The notes under the pieces were generated by a model. It ran no database searches. It was not told where the DNA came from and was given only the letters and a program-made list of their open reading frames with translations. The translations under genes and the position numbers were made by a program. This document shows, in pieces, positions 24,474 to 32,263 of a DNA stretch of 35,219 bases. Origin of the DNA: Nostoc sp. FACHB-973 (lineage in GTDB: Bacteria; Cyanobacteriota; Cyanobacteriia; Cyanobacteriales; Nostocaceae); the NCBI RefSeq assembly GCF_014698115.1, contig NZ_JACJSJ010000087.1:1-35219 (forward strand), given 5' to 3'. Each line of letters starts with the position of its first letter. Positions within the stretch are counted from its first letter, which is position 1.

Positions 24474-25001
24474 ATGATAAGACAAAGTATTGTTGACCGA
24501 ATTTATCAAGATAATCTAGACCTTCTCAAATTCCTAGAGGACAAAAATGAGCCATCTTTTATGGTTCAATTTAATACTGTTTTTACCAAAACTTTACTAC
24601 TCTCAGCAGCAAGCTACTTTGAACATGAGATTTGTAGAATGGTTCAAACATTTATTGAGTATAAAACTCAGAATGATGAGTGCATTGTTTCAATAGTTAA
24701 ACAGAAGGCGATCGAAAGACAATATCACACATATTTCGATTGGGAAGGAAGAAATGCTAACAAATTTTTTTCTTTATTCGGTAAGACATTTAAAGAAAAT
24801 AGATTAAAAGATGTAAAAGAAGATACTAATTTAGATTCTGCAATTAAGTCATTTCTAGAGCTAGGCAATGAGCGCAATAAGTTAGTACATCAAAATTTTG
24901 CAGATTGCACTATCGAAAAGACAGCGGAAGAAGTTTATAAGCTTTATCAGCAAGCAACATTATTTATAGATTTTCTAGATCGGCAATTTAACAGTTTATA
25001 A
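24474..25001 (+). CDS. HEPN-domain protein (MAE_28990/RiboL-PSP-like)
   Basis: This 175-residue helical protein begins 3 bp after the DUF262 stop and so is almost certainly co-translated. The HEPN RNase motif R-N-x3-H is present: Arg134-Asn135-KLV-His139 in GNERNKLVHQNF. An N-terminal helix with SAASYFEHEICRMV is typical of the MAE_28990/MAE_18760 and RiboL-PSP HEPN families. HEPN proteins cut RNA as dimers and usually act as toxins or abortive-infection effectors. The pairing with DUF262 suggests regulation by that partner (inference). Full length, no lesions. Confidence 0.8.
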   Translation: MIRQSIVDRIYQDNLDLLKFLEDKNEPSFMVQFNTVFTKTLLLSAASYFEHEICRMVQTFIEYKTQNDECIVSIVKQKAIERQYHTYFDWEGRNANKFFSLFGKTFKENRLKDVKEDTNLDSAIKSFLELGNERNKLVHQNFADCTIEKTAEEVYKLYQQATLFIDFLDRQFNSL

Positions 25002-25326
25002 TTTAAAGTTGCCAATTCAAGGAGCGTTATAAGAGTCAGCGGATGAGATTTGTTCTCTGCTGCTCAATTTAGGCGTAACGCACCATTTAATCTAAAAAAT
25101 CGTCGTTAAAAACAGTCTTTTATTTTACAGTTTTTCTTTGATAAAAATGCTTTTCAAATCTAAAAACCAGACTCCATAAGAGTTATACTATCTCAAGCAC
25201 CAAAAAAGATTATTAGTGAATAACCCTGTAACTCGCGTTTAGGCTAGAAATAGGCTCTTTTTTCTCCCGCCGCTAAAAAAGCTTGATTTAATTGACTTGT
25301 AAGAGCGATCGCTCTTAACCCTATTC
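25002..25326. other. Intergenic region with direct repeat copy 1
   Basis: No gene is seen. Most of the gap is the left copy (25051-25313) of a 263-bp direct repeat whose other copy lies against the nifD element border. The 13 bases between the repeat and the vapC stop carry no recognisable signal. Confidence 0.6.
25051..25313. repeat. 263-bp direct repeat, inner copy
   Basis: Aligns base for base with 26102-26364 at a constant offset of 1051 at both ends, with scattered substitutions (high identity by eye) and essentially no net indel. It runs from TGTT(C/A)TCTGCTGCTC to GAGCGATCGCT, includes the shared AACCAGACTCCATAAGAG segment, and has no coding potential. Confidence 0.9.
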
Positions 25327-25755
25327 CTACAAATCCTCTGGCATAATCACAGAAATTAGTTGATTACGATTCTTCCGATAAATTATAAAATCGCTATCAA
25401 ATGTTAGTAACTCACTATCAGGATACAGTTGTGTCATTCTGACCAAACATGCATCTGCTAATGACATTGGAACTGACTGATATTGTCGTAGTAATTCTTT
25501 AATTACTGCCGCTTCTTCACTTAAGCACATCGAAATTAATATCTTTCCCTCGTCCAGTAAAGACATCACCGTCACCGTATCTTGACCACCGTAGATATTT
25601 CACAACAAAAAACAAGTCTCTACAATCACAGGCTCACAAGTGAGTAAAGGCTGCTCAATTGTAGCTAAGGTGTTAATTACCCATGTATGAAGATGCTCTC
25701 TGCGATTAATAAAAGCTACTAATAGACCTGTATCGATGATAACTCGTTGCTTCAT
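25327..25755 (-). pseudogene. vapC: PIN toxin gene (vapC) with one in-frame stop
   Basis: Reading from the ATG at 25755: MKQRVIIDTGLLVAFINRRE, with Asp8 as the first PIN acidic residue, continues to VIVETCFLL, then a single TGA, then NIYGGQDTVTVMSLL and on to SLADACLVRMTQ and LLTFDSDFIIYR in the same frame. Only one substitution (for example CGA to TGA, an Arg in relatives) separates it from an intact 142-residue VapC. The downstream 82 residues could be re-initiated at a GTG or ATG but would lack the first catalytic part. A sequencing error is possible. Confidence 0.75.
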
Positions 25756-25991
25756 TCAGTTCCTAAACCTTCAAGATATTGTTTGTTCGTCGCCAAATCA
25801 CCGGGGCCACCATCAACACAACCAGCAAATTGTTGAACTGCTGCCAAAAATGAAATAGGCTCAATTTGTTCAATGTTTGTATTTTTTTGTGCTAGCTGAC
25901 TTTGCAGAAACTCAATAAAATCTAAGACCTCTTGTTGCTTCTCTGGCGGGAGCGATCGCATTTTTTCAGTAGCAGTTTGTATAATACTCAA
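25752..25991 (-). CDS. vapB: VapB-type antitoxin (DUF2281-like)
   Basis: This 79-residue protein contains the DUF2281-like helix pair with K-M-R-S-L-P-P-E-K-Q-Q-E-V-L-D-F-I-E-F-L, typical of antitoxins of PIN toxins in cyanobacteria. The C-terminal acidic tail (GGPGDLATN-YLEGLG) would wrap the toxin. Its stop overlaps the vapC ATG (ATGA). With vapC carrying a stop codon, it may now be an orphan antitoxin. Confidence 0.8.
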   Translation of the reverse strand: MSIIQTATEKMRSLPPEKQQEVLDFIEFLQSQLAQKNTNIEQIEPISFLAAVQQFAGCVDGGPGDLATNKQYLEGLGTE

Positions 25992-26101
25992 GAGAACCTC
26001 CAGACATTATTTATCCGCCTTTTGTGCGTCCAATTCACTTCAGTCTAGCAGCTTAACACTTTATGGAGCAAACTGACAAAATATCCTTGTGTGGATGCAA
26101 A

Positions 26102-26364
26102 TGTTATCTGCTGCTCAATTTAGCTACTCCGCTATATTTAATCTAAAAAATGGTCATTTAAAATAGTCTTTTATTTTACAGTTTTTCTGTGGTCAAAATG
26201 CTTTTCAAATCTAAAAACCAGACTCCATAAGAGTTATACTATCTGAAGCATCAAAACAGATTGTTAGTGAATAACCCTGTAACTTGCATTTAGGCTAGAA
26301 ATAGGCTCTTTTTTCTCCGACGGCTAAAAAAGATTGATTTAATTGACTTGTAAGAGCGATCGCT
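26102..26364. repeat. 263-bp direct repeat, outer copy at the nifD element border
   Basis: Second copy of 25051-25313. Its final GCGATCGCT ends five bases (AGGTT) before the 11-bp att core at 26370-26380. It therefore is the outermost sequence of the element as seen from nifD, and supplies the aberrant 3' codons of the interrupted nifD frame. Confidence 0.9.
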
Positions 26365-27732
26365 AGGTTCGGAGTAATCCCAAGAGTGCATTTGACGGAA
26401 GGGTAGACCCATCTTTTGGAAGACGTACTTCTCTTTCACACCAGAAGCAATTAAGTCTGGCTTAAGTGCCTTCACAAATTCCTCGAATTCGTAAGCGGTA
26501 ACGTCATCGTAAACGATAGTGCCGTTTTCGATGTAGTGGGTGGTACGTTTGTAGTCATCGTTATGAGCGAACTCATAACCTGTACCAATCATCTTCATGC
26601 CCAAGTCTTGGAAAGCTGGGACAACGTGGCGAGGACGTAGACCACCAACCATGATGGCAACGGTCTTACCTTCCAAGCGGGGGCGATACTTAGAAACGAT
26701 CGCATCCATTGTTGGCTGATACTTGGCAATTACCTTCTCAGCGTTTGCTTGGATTGTTTCGTCAAACTTAGAAGCGATTTCCCGTAAGGATTCAGCAATC
26801 TTGGTGGGGCCGAAGAAATTGTACTCAAGCCAGGGTATACCGTAAGCTTCTTCCATGTGACGGCTGATGTAGTTCATCGAACGGTAGCAGTGAATCAAGT
26901 TCATCTTCACGTTCGGTGTCATCAACATTTCGTTGATGGTACCATCACCAGACCACTGAGCAACTACGCGCAAGCCCAGTTCTTCTAACAGAATCCGGCT
27001 AGCCCAAGCATCACCACCGATGTTGTAGTCACCGATAATTGCTACGTCGTAGGGGGTAGACTCGAATTGTAACTTGCCTTCTTTCTTCTCTTTGTCGGCT
27101 CTGGTGAACACCCAGTCACGCACCATGTCGTTAGCGATGTGGTGACCTAAGGACTGAGAAACACCCCGGAAGCCTTCGCAACGAACGGGAACAACTGGCT
27201 TGCCAATTTCTTTGGATGTGTTCCGAGCTACTGCTTCGATGTCATCCCCAATTAGACCAATGGGACATTCAGATTGAATGGAAACACCACGGTTAAGGGG
27301 GAAGAGAACTTCCAATTCTTGGATCAGCTTGGTGAGTTTCTTATCACCACCGAAAACGATATCGCGTTCTTGGAAGTCAGAGGTGAAGTGCATGGTACCA
27401 AAGGTATCAATACCTGTAGTACCAATATAGTAGTTACGACGACCAGACCAAGACCAGTAACCGCAACCTACAGGTCCGTGACTGATGTGGATCATGTCCT
27501 TAATAGGACCCCAAACCACACCCTTAGAACCAGCGTAAGCACAACCACGAGCGGTCATTACACCAGGAAGAGATTTGATGTTAGACTTAACGCCGCAATC
27601 GCTCTTACCTTCTTCGTATACATTTAGATGCTTTTCCCGTTTTTTAGCTGCTTTTTCGGGATAAGCACTTAAGACTTCCTTAATTAGTTCTTTTCTTTCT
27701 TCGATGATGTTCTGATTTTCTGGAGGAGTCAT
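26290..27732 (-). CDS. nifD: Nitrogenase MoFe protein alpha chain, 5' part interrupted by an element
   Basis: The frame encodes 480 residues. Residues 1-454 are NifD: P-cluster ligands Cys64, Cys90 and Cys156, the FeMo-co ligand Cys282 (IHCYRSMNYI), and the FeMo-co ligand His449 in QMHSWDYS, equivalent to His442 of Azotobacter. After Ser454 the homology stops at the att core and the last 26 residues (EPSDRSYK... to LFLA) are read from element DNA. The normal continuation GPYHGYDGF and about 40 residues are absent, so the product cannot be a functional alpha chain until the element is excised. Ribosome site AGAGG precedes the ATG. It lies 162 bp downstream of nifH. Confidence 0.95.
   Translation of the reverse strand: MTPPENQNIIEERKELIKEVLSAYPEKAAKKREKHLNVYEEGKSDCGVKSNIKSLPGVMTARGCAYAGSKGVVWGPIKDMIHISHGPVGCGYWSWSGRRNYYIGTTGIDTFGTMHFTSDFQERDIVFGGDKKLTKLIQELEVLFPLNRGVSIQSECPIGLIGDDIEAVARNTSKEIGKPVVPVRCEGFRGVSQSLGHHIANDMVRDWVFTRADKEKKEGKLQFESTPYDVAIIGDYNIGGDAWASRILLEELGLRVVAQWSGDGTINEMLMTPNVKMNLIHCYRSMNYISRHMEEAYGIPWLEYNFFGPTKIAESLREIASKFDETIQANAEKVIAKYQPTMDAIVSKYRPRLEGKTVAIMVGGLRPRHVVPAFQDLGMKMIGTGYEFAHNDDYKRTTHYIENGTIVYDDVTAYEFEEFVKALKPDLIASGVKEKYVFQKMGLPFRQMHSWDYSEPSDRSYKSIKSIFFSRRRKKSLFLA
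26370..26380 (-). other. nifD element attachment core (XisA site)
   Basis: On the minus strand this reads GGATTACTCCG, the 11-bp direct repeat that bounds the nifD element in Anabaena PCC 7120 and relatives and is the site of XisA recombination. It falls exactly where NifD homology ends. Its partner repeat would lie at the other end of the element and was not found in this window. Confidence 0.9.
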
Positions 27733-27795
27733 GTTTGCCTCTATTGCTCCTAAGGGACGGGGATAGGGAAGGGGAGCATTGTCCCCTGTAGGGTT

Positions 27796-27812
27796 GGGGA
27801 CTCGCAGTCCCC
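27796..27812. promoter_or_regulatory. Hairpin between nifH and nifD
   Basis: Perfect 7-bp GC-rich arms GGGGACT and AGTCCCC around a three-base loop. Such hairpins after nifH are thought to stabilise the abundant nifH transcript or partially terminate, raising the NifH to NifD ratio (inference here). Confidence 0.6.
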
Positions 27813-27894
27813 TTGGGGGATACAGTTGATCGGTAGAAACAAGGTAAAAGGTAAATTATGCAATTGTTTCCTTTTCCTTTTCCTACATCAGTGC

Positions 27895-28788
27895 TTACTT
27901 AACAGGTGCTTCAGCAGCAGTTTTACCAATGATTTCTGCGTGCTTGGTATCGTCATCAAGGATACCGAATTCAACCAACAACGCTTCTAGCTCATCCATT
28001 TCGATTGGTGTGGGGATTGTGAGCTTGTCGTTGTTGATGATCTTCTTAGCTAGTGCGCGGTATTCGTTACCTTGATCGCTATCAGGTGCGTACTCGTTGA
28101 CAGTCATCCGGCGCAATTCTGCGTGTTGCACGATGTTGTCGCGGGGTACGAAGTGAATCATTTGGGTGTTCAAGCGTTCAGCCAAAGTTTCGATCAATTC
28201 GATTTCCCGGTCAACTTTACGGCTGTTACAAATCAAACCACCCAAACGCACACCACCGGAGTGAGCGTACTTGAGAATACCACGAGCGATGTTGTTAGCA
28301 GCATACATCGCCATCATTTCACCTGATGTAACGATGTAGATTTCTTGTGCCTTACCTTCACGGATAGGCATAGCGAAACCACCACACACAACGTCACCCA
28401 ATACGTCGTAAGATACGAAGTCTAAGTCTTGGTAAGCACCAGCTTCTTCTAAGAAGTTGATAGCGGTGATGATACCACGACCGGCGCAACCTACACCAGG
28501 TTCTGGACCACCAGATTCTACGCACTTAACACCCCGGAAACCGGTGAGCATCACTTCTTCGAGTTCTAAATCTTCTACTGCACCACGTTCAGCAGCGAGG
28601 TGAAGAACTGTGGTTTGAGCTTTACTGTGGAGCATCAAACGGGTAGAGTCAGCTTTGGGGTCGCAACCTACAATCATGATGCGCTGACCCATTTCTGCCA
28701 TAGCTGCCAGGGTGTTTTGAGAGGTGGTAGATTTACCGATACCACCTTTACCGTAGAAAGCTATCTGTCTAATATTTTCGTCAGTCAT
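27895..28788 (-). CDS. nifH: Nitrogenase iron protein
   Basis: This 297-residue dinitrogenase reductase transfers electrons to the MoFe protein with ATP hydrolysis. The P-loop GKGGIGKSTT spans residues 13-22, the switch region is VGCDPKADSTRLML, and the [4Fe-4S] cysteines are in GVGCAGRG and DVVCGGFAMP. The arginine in GCAGRG would be the site of reversible ADP-ribosylation in other bacteria. The sequence is intact and conserved. It sits between glbN and nifD, and acts in heterocysts. Confidence 0.98.
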   Translation of the reverse strand: MTDENIRQIAFYGKGGIGKSTTSQNTLAAMAEMGQRIMIVGCDPKADSTRLMLHSKAQTTVLHLAAERGAVEDLELEEVMLTGFRGVKCVESGGPEPGVGCAGRGIITAINFLEEAGAYQDLDFVSYDVLGDVVCGGFAMPIREGKAQEIYIVTSGEMMAMYAANNIARGILKYAHSGGVRLGGLICNSRKVDREIELIETLAERLNTQMIHFVPRDNIVQHAELRRMTVNEYAPDSDQGNEYRALAKKIINNDKLTIPTPIEMDELEALLVEFGILDDDTKHAEIIGKTAAEAPVK

Positions 28789-29123
28789 TGTTCTTGTTTT
28801 CCTGCAATTGGTTGGTTGGTGGGTCTTTTTTGTTTGAGGATCTCACGCCTGTAAGAGCTATGGCTGTGAGGGTTTGTAGAACATCGCTGGTGGCGATCGC
28901 TCCACAGTCAAAACATAAGCTAGTAAGTACATATATTTCCTGGTTAAATTTGTTTTCTTTTTGTCATTTGTAATTTGTTATTTGTCCTTTGTTCTTTGTC
29001 ATTTGTTCTGACAAAGAACAAAGAAGATTACGCAATTTACAAATACGTCATAATGTGTTTCAGCTTGCAAGACTTAGTAGGAATTGACTTATCTATTCGT
29101 CAACAATCAATGCCTAAGTCCAA
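28789..29123. other. nifH upstream region with heptamer repeats
   Basis: No gene. It contains a HIP1 octamer near 28893, short heptamer repeats of the form (A/G/T)ACAAAT on the minus strand (about 28966-29003), and a long hairpin at 28988-29022. The nifH 5' leader lies here. No promoter was assigned. Confidence 0.55.
28988..29022. terminator. Hairpin downstream of glbN
   Basis: Perfect 13-bp arms TTTGTTCTTTGTC (28988-29000) and GACAAAGAACAAA (29010-29022) with a 9-base loop, formed within heptamer-repeat DNA about 100 bp after the glbN stop. It could terminate or process the nifU-glbN transcript ahead of nifH. Confidence 0.55.
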
Positions 29124-29480
29124 TTACTTGTTCAAAATTGCGCCCTTTAAATTTGAGACGCGATCTAGTGCAGCCTTTGTATCATCTGCTGATACCCCAG
29201 CTACAGACATTGATTCACTCAGGTGTTTGGCGATCGCATCGAAGTGTGATTGCTGTAGTCCCATACCTGTGTGGGTTTTGTCCATTGCGCGGCCGCTGTA
29301 TTCTTTTGGGCCTTCAAATATCTGAGAGAAGAAAGCAATCTGATGATTACGTTGCTTCACCATATCTGTACTAGCGAAAAAAGGCTTCAGGGTGTTATCT
29401 GCAACAATGCGTTTGTGAAGCTCATCTACTACTTTCTCAATAGTAGGTTTTCCGCCAATTTTGTCGTACAGTGTACTCAT
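29124..29480 (-). CDS. glbN: Cyanoglobin, 2/2 haemoglobin
   Basis: This 118-residue truncated haemoglobin of group I has the proximal His70 in DKTHTGM and the distal-side His46 in QRNHQIAFF, the same numbering as GlbN of Synechocystis. It starts MSTLYDKIGGKPTIEKVVDE, typical of the family. Cyanoglobin was first found in Nostoc commune between nifU and nifH, exactly this position, and there it is made under nitrogen starvation with low oxygen. Most sequenced nif clusters of Anabaena lack it. A role in oxygen or NO handling around nitrogenase is inferred. Confidence 0.95.
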   Translation of the reverse strand: MSTLYDKIGGKPTIEKVVDELHKRIVADNTLKPFFASTDMVKQRNHQIAFFSQIFEGPKEYSGRAMDKTHTGMGLQQSHFDAIAKHLSESMSVAGVSADDTKAALDRVSNLKGAILNK

Positions 29481-29785
29481 ATTTGTCTCCTTTGAAGCGA
29501 GTTGAATGACGGAATTTGCAATTAGGCGCTTAATACTTTCGCCTATATGCTGTCTGTTGTTAGTAGGACTGATACCAATTCGTAATTCGTAATTCGTAAT
29601 TTGTAATTCGTAATTAAGAAAGTCAGATTTGATTTAGATTTGGTGATTTCAATCTGGAACTTTCTGTTGACGAATTGGTATGAAACATTGAGTGGAGACA
29701 ATTATTCAATTCAAATCCTACTTTCTGTTCTTAGCTGATGCTTATTAGGGCGTATTTGTAGAGTACGTAAGTTCTACAGCAATTC
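29481..29785. other. nifU-glbN intergenic region
   Basis: No gene. About a third is the MITE-like inverted-repeat element at 29572-29681. The remainder is AT-rich with no other recognised signal. Confidence 0.55.
29572..29681. repeat. MITE-like element with terminal inverted repeats
   Basis: Perfect 12-bp terminal arms ATACCAATTCGT (29572-29583) and ACGAATTGGTAT (29670-29681) enclose 86 bases that include AATTCGT heptamers and an inner pair of imperfect arms (AGAAAGTCAGATT and AATCTGGAACTTTCT). About 110 bp long with no coding capacity. Confidence 0.75.
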
Positions 29786-30685
29786 CTAAACTGCTTCGAC
29801 TACAAGGTTTTTGCTGACACGATCTTGTAATCTGGCTTCGATCGCAATTTTCAGAGTTGCTGTACTACTAGAACAAGAACCACAAGCACCTTGCAGAACA
29901 ACTTTCACGCGATCGCCTTCTACATCATACAGTTCTACATCTCCCCCGTCTGCAATCAGAACGGGTCTAACTTCTTCATCGAGAACTTTTTGAATTAGGG
30001 CAATCTTCTGCACGTTGGTTAGCGATCGCTGTTTAGAGGTAACAATTTCTGTGGCAACTTTTACGCCATAGTTGTTGAGATCGGATGCGGCGGATTCCTG
30101 TTGCACTGATTTGATAATATCATCAATGTTCGCCAGACAGGAACCGCATCCGCCACCAGCTTTCACATAATTTGTTACTTGTTCGGCATCAGTGAGATGA
30201 TTTTCTAGAATCACGCGGCGAATTTTGGACTCGCTAATCCCAAAGCAACTGCAAACTAATGCGCCTTCATCATCGTCATCGTGGCTAGCTAAGGGAATGC
30301 CACGATAATTGTAGATAGCGGCTTCTAGGGCTTCTTGTCCCATAACAGAGCAGTGCATCTTGGCTTCTGGCAATCCACCCAGGTAGTCTGCAATGTCTTT
30401 GTTGGAGACTTTCAGGGCTTCATCTAAAGTTAAACCTTTGACCATTTCGGTTAATGCACTGGAAGAAGCGATCGCACTTGTGCAGCCAAAGGTTTGAAAG
30501 CGAGCATCTAGAATCTTATCAGATTCTACCTCAACTTTTAAGTGCAATCTCAGAGCATCACCGCAAGCAATGCTACCGACTTCGCCCGTTGCAACCTTAA
30601 CTCCAGGTTCGCTGACTTCTGCAATTTCTCCCTGATTTTGGGGATTGTAAAACAGTTCTAATACTTTATCTGTGTAGTCCCACAT
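29786..30685 (-). CDS. nifU: Fe-S cluster scaffold NifU
   Basis: This 299-residue three-domain NifU has an N-terminal IscU-like scaffold with Cys41, Cys68 and Cys112, a central [2Fe-2S] domain with VCSCFGISE and GGGCGSC, and a C-terminal Nfu domain with CGSCSSS. It assembles clusters from sulfur supplied by NifS for delivery to NifH and NifB. All cysteines are present. The next gene upstream is nifS, 129 bp away across a heptamer-repeat array. Confidence 0.97.
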   Translation of the reverse strand: MWDYTDKVLELFYNPQNQGEIAEVSEPGVKVATGEVGSIACGDALRLHLKVEVESDKILDARFQTFGCTSAIASSSALTEMVKGLTLDEALKVSNKDIADYLGGLPEAKMHCSVMGQEALEAAIYNYRGIPLASHDDDDEGALVCSCFGISESKIRRVILENHLTDAEQVTNYVKAGGGCGSCLANIDDIIKSVQQESAASDLNNYGVKVATEIVTSKQRSLTNVQKIALIQKVLDEEVRPVLIADGGDVELYDVEGDRVKVVLQGACGSCSSSTATLKIAIEARLQDRVSKNLVVEAV

Positions 30686-30688
30686 ATT

Positions 30689-30816
30689 GAGTGCTGAGTG
30701 CTGAGTGCTGAGTGATGAGTGATGAGTGGGGAGTGGGGAGTGGGGAGTGGGGAGTGGGGAGTAGTAAATTCTTTATTCCCTACTCCCTATTCCCTACTCC
30801 CCATTCCCTATTCCCT
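30689..30816. repeat. Heptamer short tandem repeat array between nifU and nifS
   Basis: Ten head-to-tail heptamers GAGTGNN (three GAGTGCT, two GAGTGAT, five GAGTGGG) fill 30689-30758. They are followed after a short AT spacer by TCCCTA-type heptamers (about 30776-30816) on the opposite sense, so the array can fold into a large hairpin. The nifS stop codon lies at its edge. This is the STRR type typical of heterocystous cyanobacteria. Confidence 0.9.
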
Positions 30817-32023
30817 AACGATGCGCTAGTGCTTGCTCTTGTCCTTGCAACCAACTTGCGTCATCATTTTTGAAGGGTGAGAGGGCACGTAAACGTTCTA
30901 CAATACCTGGCATGACTTCTATAACTCGATCGATTTCAGCTTCTGTGGTGTAGCGAGAAAGGCTGAAGCGAATGGAACCATGCAAGGTGGTGTAGGGTAA
31001 GCCCATTGCCCGCAAAACGTGAGAAGGTTCCAGTGAACCAGAGGTACAGGCAGAACCAGATGAGGCACAAATACCGTATTTATTCAACAACAGTAGAATT
31101 GCTTCACCTTCGATGTACTTGAAGCCAATATTGGTGGTGTTGGGCAATCTCTGCGTAGGGTCACCGTTAACTACACAATCGGGAATGGTGGCGAGTAAGG
31201 TTTTTTCTAGGCGATCGCGCAGCCTTGTTTCTCTTTTTGTCGCCTCTTCCAAGTGTAACATTTCCAGTTCAGCTGCTTTGCCCAAGGCAATAATTCCTGG
31301 AACATTCTCTGTTCCCGCCCTACGTCCGCGTTCTTGGTGTCCACCAAGCAGCAAAGGACGGAATCTTACCCCACGTCGCACATACAAAGCACCAATTCCT
31401 TTGGGTGCGTGCAGTTTGTGACCAGACAGGGTTAACATATCCACGGTGCTAGTCTTCATATTCAAGGGTATTTTACCCACTGCTTGCACCGCATCGACGT
31501 GGAAGAGAGCGCCATGCTCTTTTACTCTTAACCCAATCTGCTCAATGGGGAAAACCGTACCCGTTTCGTTGTTGGCGTACATAATTGTTACCAACGCGGT
31601 GTTACCTGTCAAGGAGGCTTCTAATTCATTTAGATCCAATTGCCCTTGATGATTTACTGAAAGGTAGGTAACACTGTAACCTTGGGTTTCTAATTGTTTG
31701 CAGACATTCAGAACTGCTGGATGTTCAACTTGGGTGGTGATGATGTGTCGTTTTTCTGGTTGCGCCAACAGTGCAGCCCGAATCGCGGCGTTATCTCCCT
31801 CAGTTCCGCAACTGGTGTAGACAATTTCTGATTCATCGGCTCCCAACAAAGCTGCAAGTTGTTCTCTGGCTATTTTCACACCTTTACCAAGTTGTCCGCC
31901 AAAGGTATGCATACTAGAGGGATTGCCGTAAAAGTCCGTTAGGTAAGGCAGCATTGCCTGTACAACTTCCGGGTCGATTTTGGTCGTGGCATTATTATCG
32001 AGATAGATGCAGTTCTTTTCCAT
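30815..32023 (-). CDS. nifS: Cysteine desulfurase NifS
   Basis: This 402-residue PLP enzyme removes sulfur from cysteine for NifU. PLP lysine is Lys203 in SGHKLHAPKG; the catalytic cysteine is Cys326 in SSGSACTSGS; the His in VEHPAV (101) stacks on PLP. The protein ends HR-stop, with the TAG contributed by the border of the heptamer array. The sequence is intact. Confidence 0.97.
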   Translation of the reverse strand: MEKNCIYLDNNATTKIDPEVVQAMLPYLTDFYGNPSSMHTFGGQLGKGVKIAREQLAALLGADESEIVYTSCGTEGDNAAIRAALLAQPEKRHIITTQVEHPAVLNVCKQLETQGYSVTYLSVNHQGQLDLNELEASLTGNTALVTIMYANNETGTVFPIEQIGLRVKEHGALFHVDAVQAVGKIPLNMKTSTVDMLTLSGHKLHAPKGIGALYVRRGVRFRPLLLGGHQERGRRAGTENVPGIIALGKAAELEMLHLEEATKRETRLRDRLEKTLLATIPDCVVNGDPTQRLPNTTNIGFKYIEGEAILLLLNKYGICASSGSACTSGSLEPSHVLRAMGLPYTTLHGSIRFSLSRYTTEAEIDRVIEVMPGIVERLRALSPFKNDDASWLQGQEQALAHR

Positions 32024-32263
32024 TGTTTGTAATTTGATTTCACAAGAATTAGTTAGGAGTTAGGAGTTAGGAGTTAGGAGTAGAGACGCGATTAACCTTT
32101 GTCTGTAAAAAATTCCTTTGCTCCGTTGCCCTTTAACTTTTAAGCTTCAGCAATTCGTAATTTTTTAACCTTCAACAATTCGTAAATTTTAAATTTAATT
32201 TTCCATTACGAATTACGTTAGCGGAGCGGGGCGTTAGCCCATTACGAATTACGAATTATTTTA
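32024..32263. repeat. Repeat-rich fdxN-nifS intergenic region
   Basis: Contains four tandem AGTTAGG heptamers (32051-32078), AATTCGTAA elements near 32154 and 32184, and two direct copies of CATTACGAATTACG (about 32203 and 32239) separated by a GC-rich GTTAGCGGAGCGGGGCGTTAGC segment. No gene. Confidence 0.75.
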
